From positions 1 to 64,000 of the forward strand of contig JAIQFV010000025.1 in assembly GCA_020073085.1 (NCBI GenBank): a stretch of DNA of 64,000 nt, written 5' to 3'. This document shows, one piece after another, positions 26,195 through 33,988 of this stretch (positions are counted from its first letter, which is position 1; every line of letters begins with the position of its first letter). A program made the translations under genes and the position numbers. The notes beneath the pieces were generated by a model that searched no databases, had not been told where the DNA came from, and was given only the letters and a program-made list of their open reading frames with translations. Source of the stretch: Terriglobia bacterium. GTDB lineage: Bacteria > Acidobacteriota > Terriglobia > JAIQFV01.

Positions 26195-26995
26195 ATGCAT
26201 CCTTTTTACTTTGGTCCACAGGACATGCCGCTCTTCGGCATCTACCATCCTCCGCTGACCCGAGCGGACCGCGAGACGGGCGTTGTTCTTTGCAACACCT
26301 TTGGGAGTGAGTACATCTATTCCCATCGTGCGCTCCGGCAGTTGGCCGTCCGACTGTCCCGGGTCGGATTCCATGTCCTCCGTTTTGATTATTATGGTAC
26401 TGGAGATTCAGGCGGTGAAAGTGATGAGGTGGATCTGGAGCAATGGAAAAAAGACATCACAATCGCCATCAGTGAACTCAAGGAAAGGGCGGGGCTCTCT
26501 AAGGTTTCTCTGATCGGCCTGCGGTTAGGCGCCGCCTTGGGGCTGCTTGTAAGCCGGGAGCGGAACGATGTGGAGAGCGTGCTCCTCTGGGAACCCGTCA
26601 TTGAAGGGAAAGGATACATCAAAGAATTAATGAACCAGCACCAGGGCTGGCTGAAGGAACAGCTGTTTTCTGAATTGAAAGGTCCCGCCCCGAAGAAAGG
26701 GGTCATTGAGATTGTCGGTTTCCCTCTGACGGACCGAATGAAGCAGAGCATCGAATCCATTGACTTGTTATCGCAGGACAGGTGTCCGGTTCAACATGTC
26801 TTGATTGTTCGGAGTTCGAGAGAAAAAGATGATCAATCGTTGCTCAGCAGATTAGGGGGGTTGGGCGTTTCGACCGTCTATAAGGAGATCGTCGCGTCGA
26901 GCCAGTGGCTTGAACGAGAAGGTCTGGGCCAGGTCGTGGTTCCGACCGAAGCGTTGGAAGCCATGGGCCAGTGGATGGCGGAGATCCACCCATGA
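26195..26995 (+). CDS. Alpha/beta-hydrolase-fold protein with Arg at the nucleophile elbow
   Basis: A 266-aa single-domain protein resembling the hydrolases found beside exosortase/EPS loci (exosortase A-associated hydrolase 2 type, by memory of the family). The strand-turn elements NTFGSEY and FDYYGTGDSGG fit the fold. The nucleophile elbow reads G-L-R-L-G at 108-112, placing Arg110 where Ser/Cys/Asp normally sits. It may be non-catalytic, a binding partner, or use another mechanism. It starts 128 bp after the last NRPS stop, on the same strand, and its stop overlaps the next gene's ATG (ATGA), so the two hydrolases are probably made together. A role in chain transfer or release is inference from position. 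Confidence 0.75.
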   Translation: MHPFYFGPQDMPLFGIYHPPLTRADRETGVVLCNTFGSEYIYSHRALRQLAVRLSRVGFHVLRFDYYGTGDSGGESDEVDLEQWKKDITIAISELKERAGLSKVSLIGLRLGAALGLLVSRERNDVESVLLWEPVIEGKGYIKELMNQHQGWLKEQLFSELKGPAPKKGVIEIVGFPLTDRMKQSIESIDLLSQDRCPVQHVLIVRSSREKDDQSLLSRLGGLGVSTVYKEIVASSQWLEREGLGQVVVPTEALEAMGQWMAEIHP

Positions 26996-27903
26996 AAGAA
27001 AGTACCGTTCTCTTTGGAGACCGCAAGAGCCTCGTTGGAATCATAACCGAGCCCGGTCTCGTCGAAGGTCCGACAAACCCGACAGCAGTTCTTCTGCTCA
27101 ATGCCGGCCTGGTTCATCGAGTGGGTCCCGCCCGCCTTTATACCCGAATGGCGCGGAGCCTGGCGGAGGCCGGATTTACGGTCTTGCGCTTTGATTTTTC
27201 CGGGATAGGAGACAGCGAGGTTCGGAAAGATCAGTTGTCATCTGAGGAGAGTGCGATCCATGAAGCGCGGGAAGCCATGGACTTAATGAATACGACCCGG
27301 AAAGTCAGCAAATTCGTCCTGGCCGGAATCTGTTCAGGAGCACACAATTCCCTTCCCATCGCGCTGGCAGATCCCCGGGTTGCGGGCACGCTTCTGATTG
27401 AGAGTTACGGCTACAGCACAACGGGATATATTGTGACGACCTACGTCCGGAGGTTGTTTCGATGGCGGATGTGGTGGAAGCTGCTGACGGGTCAATTGCG
27501 CCCATGGAATTGGTTGCAGTCCACGGTCAGCGCAGTTTCATCAAGGGTCAGCCAGCGGCTCAATGAGGAGAATCCAGCCTGGCAGCCACCTCCCACAGAA
27601 AAAATAATCTCGGACCTGCGTACCCTGGGGCAGCGGGGCGTCCGGCTTTGCTTCATCTATGACAGCTTAGGACCCTCTTATTATTACTACCGGTCCACCC
27701 TGCGACGCGACGTCGAGGCCTCCTGCGATCCGACGAAGATTCAGGTGGTGGCAATCGTGGGAACCGATCATACGTTTACCCCCCTGTTTCAACAGGAGAG
27801 GCTGATCAAAACTGTGTGCGAGTGGGCTCAAGAGAATTTCGGTGCAGGGAACGGAGTCCCGCGCCGCGGGGTTGACGCGCAGGAATCGGTCCTCCCCCCT
27901 TAA
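26992..27903 (+). CDS. Alpha/beta hydrolase with Cys nucleophile, candidate trans-acting release enzyme
   Basis: A 303-aa protein from the ATG at 26992 that overlaps the previous stop; an alternative ATG at 26971 adds seven residues. It resembles the exosortase-associated hydrolase 1 type. The fold markers are LNAGLVHRVGP, FDFSGIGDS and the nucleophile elbow G-I-C-S-G, where Cys114 occupies the nucleophile position. Asp224 (IYDS) and His260 (TDHTF) are well placed to complete a Cys-Asp-His triad. As the only complete hydrolase next to a TE-less assembly line, it is the best candidate for off-loading the peptide by hydrolysis or cyclisation, though that is inference. A strong terminator hairpin follows at 27975. 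Confidence 0.75.
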   Translation: MKESTVLFGDRKSLVGIITEPGLVEGPTNPTAVLLLNAGLVHRVGPARLYTRMARSLAEAGFTVLRFDFSGIGDSEVRKDQLSSEESAIHEAREAMDLMNTTRKVSKFVLAGICSGAHNSLPIALADPRVAGTLLIESYGYSTTGYIVTTYVRRLFRWRMWWKLLTGQLRPWNWLQSTVSAVSSRVSQRLNEENPAWQPPPTEKIISDLRTLGQRGVRLCFIYDSLGPSYYYYRSTLRRDVEASCDPTKIQVVAIVGTDHTFTPLFQQERLIKTVCEWAQENFGAGNGVPRRGVDAQESVLPP

Positions 27904-27974
27904 TCGAGGACAGACCAGGGGGCGCCCCCAGTCCATCGTTAATTAACCCGGGACGTAAAAGGCTCTGGCACTCG

Positions 27975-28019
27975 TGCAAAAACCCCGGTGAGCGTTTTTC
28001 TCACAAGGGTTTTTGCGCA
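27975..28019. terminator. Bidirectional terminator hairpin
   Basis: TGCAAAAACCCC pairs with GGGTTTTTGCGCA, and an inner GTGAG pairs with CTCAC around CGTTTTT. The A-tract and T-tract arms let it work on both strands. It sits between the convergent hydrolase and tricorn genes and closes the biosynthetic cluster. Confidence 0.7.
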
Positions 28020-28137
28020 AATGCGGACAAGGGCCCCCGGCGCACAAACGCGCCGGGGCTACCAAAGCGTCGCAGGCCCAGGGTCCTTGCCCACAAGACA
28101 ATTCATCGCAAAGTTGCAATCCAGACGGCGCGTTCCG

Positions 28138-31100
28138 CTATTTCTTCTGCTTCAACTCCTCTTGCAAGACTTCGACTGCTTTCTTCAACTGCGCATCCAT
28201 CCCTGCCAGAAAATCGGCCGGGGTGTTGTCGACATAGACATCCGGCGGAACGCCGTAGTTTTCGAGGTTCGTTCCGTTGACGTTCCACAGGCCGGAGCCG
28301 GGCGTGCGGATGGCGGAGCCGTCCATCAGGGTGTAGGAGCCGGTGCCGATGACCGCGCCGTACGTGGTCACGCCAACCACCTTGCCGAGTTTCAAAGTGC
28401 GGACCCCATCCGGGAAGACCTCGGCATCCGACGTCGAGCGTTCGTTCTGCATGACCACCAGCGGGCCGAAGAAGGCGCGCAGCGGCCGCGTAATCTGGAT
28501 GGAATCGCGCACGCGGGTGTATTGATACTGTTTCTGCTGCAAAATCTCCAGCAATTCCTGGTCAATTCCGCCACCCGGATTGAAGCGCTGATCGACGATC
28601 AGGGCTTTTTTGAAGTGCAACTCCGCCAGATCGCGCTCGAATTTCTGCAGGGACGGCTGGTTCATCTGCCGGATGTGCAGGTAGCCAATCTCGCCATTGG
28701 ACCATTTGTCGACCATGGCACGGCGGTCGGCCACCCATTTGTCGTACTGCAGGGTGCCATAGGCCCCGGCGTTGACCGGATCGACCTTGGCCTTCCAGGC
28801 CCCCTCCATGGCGGGCTTGGAGTTGACGGTGAATTCAAATTTTCGTCCGGCGGCGGCGTTGTAGTACTGGAAGTAGTTGTCGCCCGCCTTCAAGGGATGG
28901 TCGTTAATCGCGAGGATGAAGTCCCCTTCCTTGATCTTCACGTAATCGTGGTCAGCCGGCCCTTTCTTGTAAATCAAGGACACCCTGTAAAATCCGCTGG
29001 GATCGGAGGTCAGCTCGAATCCTGGATAGCGCGTCTGGACTTCGGCGCGACCGCCCGGTCCCGCGGCCCCGGCGCCGATCCCGGTGTGCGAGGCGTTGAG
29101 TTCTCCGATCATCTGGCTGACGATGTTGTGCATTTCCTCCTGGTCGGCGGTGTAGGCGATCAGCGGTTCATACGTCTGCCTCATCTTGTTCCAATCGACG
29201 CCGTGCATCTGGGGATCGTAAAATCGGAATTTCATGACGCGCCAGCTCTCGTTGAACACCTGCTCGCGTTCGGCCCGATGATCGACTTCGACCTTCGCGG
29301 TGAAATTCAGCCGGCGAGACGTTCGTCCACCCCCGGGTCCCGATGGCCCGGCGCCCGCAGCACCCGGACCGGCCATCGTTCCCGCTTCCCCGCCACCACC
29401 TCCCACTCCGATGGAATAGATGCCGCGCGCCTGGCGGTAAAACAGGGTCCGGCTATCTTTCGAGAATTGGAGGGAAGAAATGCCCCCAAAGCCCCCAAAG
29501 ACGCCACCGCCCTCTTCTTCACCCGACGGGCCCGCCTGGGTGATCTTCGTCAACCGTTCCCCGTCCTCCTGGATGGTGTAAATCGCCTGGCTGGGACGTC
29601 CGTCCACGGTCCCAACGGCTACAAACGCGTAGGTCTTGCTGTCAGGAGAGACGACGACAGTCGTGATGTTGTCCGACAGGCGAGTGAGCTGATGGGCGCG
29701 ACGGGCGATGCCTTCCCATTCGATCTTGACATCTACCTTGCCCCTCGCTCCCTCGGGGCCGCCTCCGCCCGTCTCGCCACCGGGGGCACGGCGCATGCCT
29801 GCGGGTCGGGCTGCCGCTTCGGCCGCGGCCGCCGCTTCCTCGTCATCGATGCCGCGGTCGAAGGTGTTTTTCTCCTCGGGAGTCAGCGCCACGCTGAAGA
29901 TCTGGGTCCGGGATTCCCCGGCGCCCCCGATATTGCCGCTGTCCATCCCCGACAAATAGACCATCTTCTTTCCGTCGGGCGTCCACACCGCATTGGCATC
30001 ACTGTAAGTGGTCTCGTCGGTAATGCGATGTTCCGCTCCCCCTTCGGAAGAAATGACGACGACGTGGGGCAACAACGTATCCAGGACCTTGGTATACGAG
30101 ATCCACTTCCCGTCGGGAGAGAACTGGGGATTCCCGATGGCTCCTCCTCCGAACCCGACCACCGGGCTCGACGCCAACACATCGGTCTTCGCGGTGTCGA
30201 GGGTGTATTTGTAAAGCTTGTGGTCGGTGGCGGTGTAGATTAATGATTTCGAGTCCGGCGCCCACTGGATCTGAAGCTTCTGGGAGTCGCTGGTGGACAC
30301 CTGCTTCCAGTCCTTCTCGGCGGCGCGGGGGGTGCACATCCACACCTCATCGCGGCCGGATTTGTCGCTGACGAAGGCGATCCACTTGCCGTCGGGAGAC
30401 CATTGCGGGGCGGTCTCGCGCGAGAAACTCTCGGTGATGCGCGTGACGTCGCCGCGATCGGTGGCGATGGAAAACAACTCGCCGTGGGCGGAGATGACGG
30501 CGCGCTTGGTGGACGGAGAGAGATCAAAACTGTCGGCCTCGCTGTTGAGGGTGAGGGTCTCGATATTGTTCTCCTTGTCGTCCGAATTGAGATTCAATTT
30601 GATTTCCGAAGTCTTTCCAGTGGCGGTGTCCAGTTTCCAGATGCCAAAGTTGTCTTCATAGACGATGACTTTTCCGTCGCTCGAAATCGAAGGCCAGAAA
30701 AGGGAGCCGTCCCGGTGATGGGTGACCTGGACGGGCTTGCCGCCGTTCTCGGAGACTTTCCAGATGTTGTTGACGCTCTTGAGGGCCTCTTTGGAACCGG
30801 CTTTGGCGACCACATCGCGGTCGGAGACAAAATAGATCTCGCCGTTGTTGCCGTACATCGGCCAGAAGTTGTTGGGCTTCTCGTTGTCGGGCGTCGTGTC
30901 ATCGAGGATTCGCTTGAAGGTCTTCTTCTGGACATCCATGATCCAGAGATCGGCGGAGTAGCTGCCGCGGTAATGTTTCCGCCACCACACCATGGGATGG
31001 CGGTTGAAAGCGAACTTCGATCCGTCGGGAGAGAAACTGCCCCAGTAACCCCAGTCGGTGTCGAGGCGGGTTTCCAGGCCCCCGGTCACCGGCACTTCCC

Positions 31101-31521
31101 ACAGGCTGACGGTTCCGGGATAAACGATCTTCTCACCGCCACGCACCGAATTGAAAATCACTCGCCGGCTGTCGCGCGTCCATCCGACCACGATGTCGGC
31201 GGCCGTGTTGAAGGTGAGCTGTTTGGCCTCACCTCCTTCGGCCGGGATGACAAAGACATCGTAGTTTCCATAGCGATCGGAGGAGAAGGCGATCCACTTG
31301 CCGTCCGGAGAGAAGCGCGGATAGACGTCGCGCGCCTTGTGCACGGTGAGGCGGACGGGATTCGAGCCCGTTTCATCGGCCACCCAGATGTCTCCCAGGT
31401 AGCTGAACGCGATTTTTCCATTGTGAAAGTCCGGATGGCGGGCCAGCTTCACTTCTTTGGCCAGGATGAAAGAAGTCATGGCACACAGGCAAATCGCCAC
31501 GAGAGTGATTTTGCGAATCAT
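28138..31521 (-). CDS. Secreted tricorn-like protease (S41 family)
   Basis: An 1127-aa protein with a signal peptide (MIRKITLVAICLCAMTSFILA). WD40/TolB-type beta-propeller repeats (many FSPDGKWIAF motifs) fill residues about 25-700. A tricorn core, a PDZ domain (about 860-940) and a C-terminal S41 peptidase domain follow. His812 (NASHTG) and Ser1031 (RSTSDAE) match the tricorn catalytic His and Ser positions, so it is probably an active periplasmic oligopeptidase. Two low-complexity stretches rich in Ala, Gly and Pro (about 555-590 and 705-740) interrupt the propeller region. The start follows a GAAGGAG ribosome site. The gene is alone and converges on the NRPS cluster. Long ORFs on the other strand here are shadows. 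Confidence 0.9.
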   Translation of the reverse strand: MIRKITLVAICLCAMTSFILAKEVKLARHPDFHNGKIAFSYLGDIWVADETGSNPVRLTVHKARDVYPRFSPDGKWIAFSSDRYGNYDVFVIPAEGGEAKQLTFNTAADIVVGWTRDSRRVIFNSVRGGEKIVYPGTVSLWEVPVTGGLETRLDTDWGYWGSFSPDGSKFAFNRHPMVWWRKHYRGSYSADLWIMDVQKKTFKRILDDTTPDNEKPNNFWPMYGNNGEIYFVSDRDVVAKAGSKEALKSVNNIWKVSENGGKPVQVTHHRDGSLFWPSISSDGKVIVYEDNFGIWKLDTATGKTSEIKLNLNSDDKENNIETLTLNSEADSFDLSPSTKRAVISAHGELFSIATDRGDVTRITESFSRETAPQWSPDGKWIAFVSDKSGRDEVWMCTPRAAEKDWKQVSTSDSQKLQIQWAPDSKSLIYTATDHKLYKYTLDTAKTDVLASSPVVGFGGGAIGNPQFSPDGKWISYTKVLDTLLPHVVVISSEGGAEHRITDETTYSDANAVWTPDGKKMVYLSGMDSGNIGGAGESRTQIFSVALTPEEKNTFDRGIDDEEAAAAAEAAARPAGMRRAPGGETGGGGPEGARGKVDVKIEWEGIARRAHQLTRLSDNITTVVVSPDSKTYAFVAVGTVDGRPSQAIYTIQEDGERLTKITQAGPSGEEEGGGVFGGFGGISSLQFSKDSRTLFYRQARGIYSIGVGGGGGEAGTMAGPGAAGAGPSGPGGGRTSRRLNFTAKVEVDHRAEREQVFNESWRVMKFRFYDPQMHGVDWNKMRQTYEPLIAYTADQEEMHNIVSQMIGELNASHTGIGAGAAGPGGRAEVQTRYPGFELTSDPSGFYRVSLIYKKGPADHDYVKIKEGDFILAINDHPLKAGDNYFQYYNAAAGRKFEFTVNSKPAMEGAWKAKVDPVNAGAYGTLQYDKWVADRRAMVDKWSNGEIGYLHIRQMNQPSLQKFERDLAELHFKKALIVDQRFNPGGGIDQELLEILQQKQYQYTRVRDSIQITRPLRAFFGPLVVMQNERSTSDAEVFPDGVRTLKLGKVVGVTTYGAVIGTGSYTLMDGSAIRTPGSGLWNVNGTNLENYGVPPDVYVDNTPADFLAGMDAQLKKAVEVLQEELKQKK

Positions 31522-31667
31522 GAGGCGTCTCCTTCAGAGGGTATCGTTTATTGATAAAGTTTGGATAGAACGAGTGGTCTCGAGCAGAGAACCCAACGGA
31601 TAATCTGAGATCAATGGGAAGGACGTTGGAAGGCATGGATCGGTTACGAGGGGATAAATCCCGGGTT

Positions 31668-31767
31668 TCTAGAAGCCCGGTGAACCGGGCTAGGGGATTC
31701 AGGGGCGAGCGTCCCCGCCGGTAAACCGGCGGGCTGTACGTATGCAGGCCCGGTGAACCGGGCCGGC
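31668..31767. repeat. REP palindromes, group 1 (left flank)
   Basis: Contains CCCGGTGAACCGGGC at about 31677 and 31749, and GCCGGTAAACCGGC at about 31717. The order and spacing match the block at 33284-33381, on the other side of the transposase, in the same orientation. These are likely substrates of the Y1 transposase at 32821. Confidence 0.7.
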
Positions 31768-31770
31768 CCA

Positions 31771-32132
31771 AGCCCGCGGTTCTCCACAATCAGGTGAACC
31801 ATGCGGGACGGGCTCGCACGAGAATCAAACCGAGGGATCCGGACGGGGCCAACTTTTGGTGCCTCTCTTCCAAACTGAAACGGGCCGAATCAAGCCCGCG
31901 GTTCTCCACAACCAGGTGAACCATACGGGACAGGCTCGCACGAGAATCAAAACGAGGGATCCGGACGGGGCCAACTTTTGGTGCCTCTCTTCCAAACTGA
32001 AACGGGCCGAATCAAGCCCGCGGTTCTCCACAATCAGGTGAACCATGCGGGACGGGCTCGCACGAGAATCAAACCAAGGGATCCGGACGGGGCCAACTTT
32101 TGGTGCCTCTCTTCCGAACTGAAACGGGCCGG
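31771..32132. repeat. Three tandem 122-bp repeats
   Basis: Copies begin at 31771, 31893 and 32015 (AGCCCGCGGTTCTCC...), an exact 122-bp period with only a few differences. The array lies between two REP blocks and contains no gene. I do not recognise the family. Confidence 0.85.
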
Positions 32133-32524
32133 CCCATTGCTCTGTACAATCATACCCAGACATTCGGGGGGGTGGCCCCTTTTGATGCCATCACAACCGA
32201 TCCAACCGGAAGGACACTCCAGTCCTTTTTTATCCGAACGGTGATTGCTGCATCTCACGCGCTCGCCCCTGCCACGTCCGATCCGGCCAAGGCGATCTTG
32301 TGCGCACAGGATTCGGCAGACCCAGAGATCTGTCGGAAACGCGAACTTTCTTGAAAACAAATAGTGGCTATGCCACAATTCTAAACGAGGTTATGGTATT
32401 GACAGACCCCCCAGAGACCCCCATTGTGAATTGCGCATAAAGGGACCTCTCGATGCTCGTTTCACTGACGTGGAATACCCCAGAACATTGGGCACGCCGA
32501 CCGCGAATGGGCTCGACGTTTGGC

Positions 32525-32768
32525 GCCGCCCAGTTCACGGGTCTGGATTGAGCCAACGAGTCTCTGCCGGCCCGGTTCACCGGGCCTGATTACGTACAGC
32601 CCGCCGGTTTACCGGCGGGAGACCAGGCCCCCCAATCCCCCCGAATGAACCGCTAACCCCGGCCCGGTTCACCGGGCCTGATTGCGTACAGCCCGCCGGT
32701 TTACCGGCGGGAGACCAGGCCCCCCATTCCCCCCGAATAAGACGTTCATCCCAGCCCCGTTCACGGGG
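32525..32768. repeat. REP palindromes, group 1 (inverted block upstream of the transposase)
   Basis: GCCCGGTTCACCGGGC and GCCCGCCGGTTTACCGGCGGG occur twice, about 89 bp apart, and a single CCCGTTCACGGGG closes the block. The segment TCTGGATTGAGCCAACGAGT at about 32543 is the reverse complement of the core of the 83-bp units at 33.4-33.9 kb. The transposase is thus bracketed by oppositely oriented copies. The 32133-32524 stretch before it holds no gene that I can support. Confidence 0.75.
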
Positions 32769-32820
32769 CTTGAATCCTCCCCCGCCGCGCTTGAGCGCAA
32801 ACCGACCCAAAGGAGACGCC

Positions 32821-33243
32821 ATGGCCTCTCATGCATTTTCTGAAATCTATCTTCACATTACCTGGCACACCAAAGACAATGCACCTGTCATTACCAAACT
32901 CATTGAGGAACCGCTTTATCAATATCTCCAGTCGCGGGCGACCGAAACCCAATCCGTTGAGGTTCATTCAATCGGCGGAATTGAAGACCATGTCCATCTG
33001 GTTGTCCGCGTCCCTCCGACCCTTCTGATCAGCGAGTGGATCGGTCAATTGAAGGGCGCGAGTTCACATGAGATAAACAAGCGGGTAAAGCGTTCGTTGT
33101 TGCATTGGCAGGAGGGATACGGTGTGGTCAGTTTCGGCAAGCCGGCGTTGATGAAAGTGGTGAGCTATGTTCAAAATCAGCGGGAGCACCATGGGAGGGG
33201 AACCCTCTGTCCGGCCCTGGAGCGCGTCGACGAGGAGGAATAG
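32821..33243 (+). mobile_element. REP-associated Y1/HUH transposase (IS200/IS605 TnpA-like, RAYT)
   Basis: A 140-aa single-domain Y1 transposase starting at ATG 32821, five bases after AGGAG. The HUH motif is His57-Val-His59 (EDHVHLV). The catalytic helix carries Tyr116 and Gln120 (SYVQNQREHH), so all catalytic positions of the family are present. No tnpB or IS ends were seen. Instead the gene sits inside dense arrays of imperfect palindromes, which is the layout of REP-associated tyrosine transposases (RAYTs). It probably nicks and joins the single-stranded palindromic REP DNA around it. Confidence 0.88.
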
Positions 33244-33283
33244 TTTGTGTTGCATCTCGCCCGTCAACGGGCGATGGAGCGGA

Positions 33284-33385
33284 CCCAAGCCCGGTGAACC
33301 GGGCTGGAATTTTCCTTTGCCTTCTTCCCCGCCGGTAAACCGGCGGGCTGTACGTATTCAGGCCCGGTGAACCGGGCCGGCTCGA
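33284..33385. repeat. REP palindromes, group 1 (right flank)
   Basis: CCCGGTGAACCGGGC, GCCGGTAAACCGGC and GCCCGGTGAACCGGGC occur in the same order as at 31668-31767. The block starts 40 bp after the transposase stop. Confidence 0.7.
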
Positions 33386-33950
33386 ATCGTCGGTTCACAC
33401 ATCCCCGTGAACCGGGTCGGCAGAAACTCGTTGGCTCAATCCAGAGCCGTGAACCGGGCCGGACCGAATCGTCGGTTCACACATCCCCGTGAACCGGGCC
33501 GGCAGAAACTCGTTGGCTCAATCCAGACCCGTGAACCGGGCCGGCTCGAATCGTCGGTTCACACATCCCCGTGAACCGGGTCGGCAGAAACTCGTTGGCT
33601 CAATCCAGAGATCCCCGTGAACCGGGTCGGCAGAAACTCGTTGGCTCAATCCAGACCCGTGAACCGGGCCGTCTCGAATCGTCGGTTCACGACATCCCCG
33701 TGAACCGGGTCGGCAGAAACTCGTTGGCTCAATCCAGACCCGTGAACCGGGCCGGCTCGAATCGTCGGTTCACGACATCCCCGCGCACCGGGCCGGCAGA
33801 AACTCGTTGGCTCAATCCAGACCCGTGAACCGGGCCGGCTCAAATCGTCGGTTCACGACATCCCCACACACCGGGCCGGCAGAAACTCGTTGGCTCAATC
33901 CAGACCCGTGAACCGGGCCGGACCGAATCGCCGATTCAGCCGAAGCCGGG
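33386..33950. repeat. Tandem array of about seven 82-83-bp BIME-like units
   Basis: The segment TCGTCGGTTCAC recurs with starts (at CGGTTC) at 33391, 33473, 33555, 33683, 33766, 33849 and a decayed 33932. Each unit holds two CCCGTGAACCGGG palindromes separated by CAGAAACTCGTTGGCTCAAT. One unit is longer by a 46-bp internal duplication (near 33609-33654). This is not CRISPR: the whole unit repeats and there are no unique spacers. Confidence 0.85.
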
Positions 33951-33988
33951 GAACCGCATGGCAGACGAGGGCGTCCACCTCACGACCC

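Noticed and set aside
26195-27903. Exosortase / EPS locus
   Set aside because: The hydrolases resemble exosortase-associated families, but no exosortase, PEP-CTERM protein or glycosyltransferase lies nearby.
27988-30243. A 751-aa plus-strand open frame
   Set aside because: It lies wholly opposite the tricorn-like gene, has no recognisable domain and an amino-acid make-up typical of an antisense shadow.
33386-33950. Possible CRISPR array
   Set aside because: Entire 82-83-bp units repeat, there are no unique spacers, and no cas genes are near.
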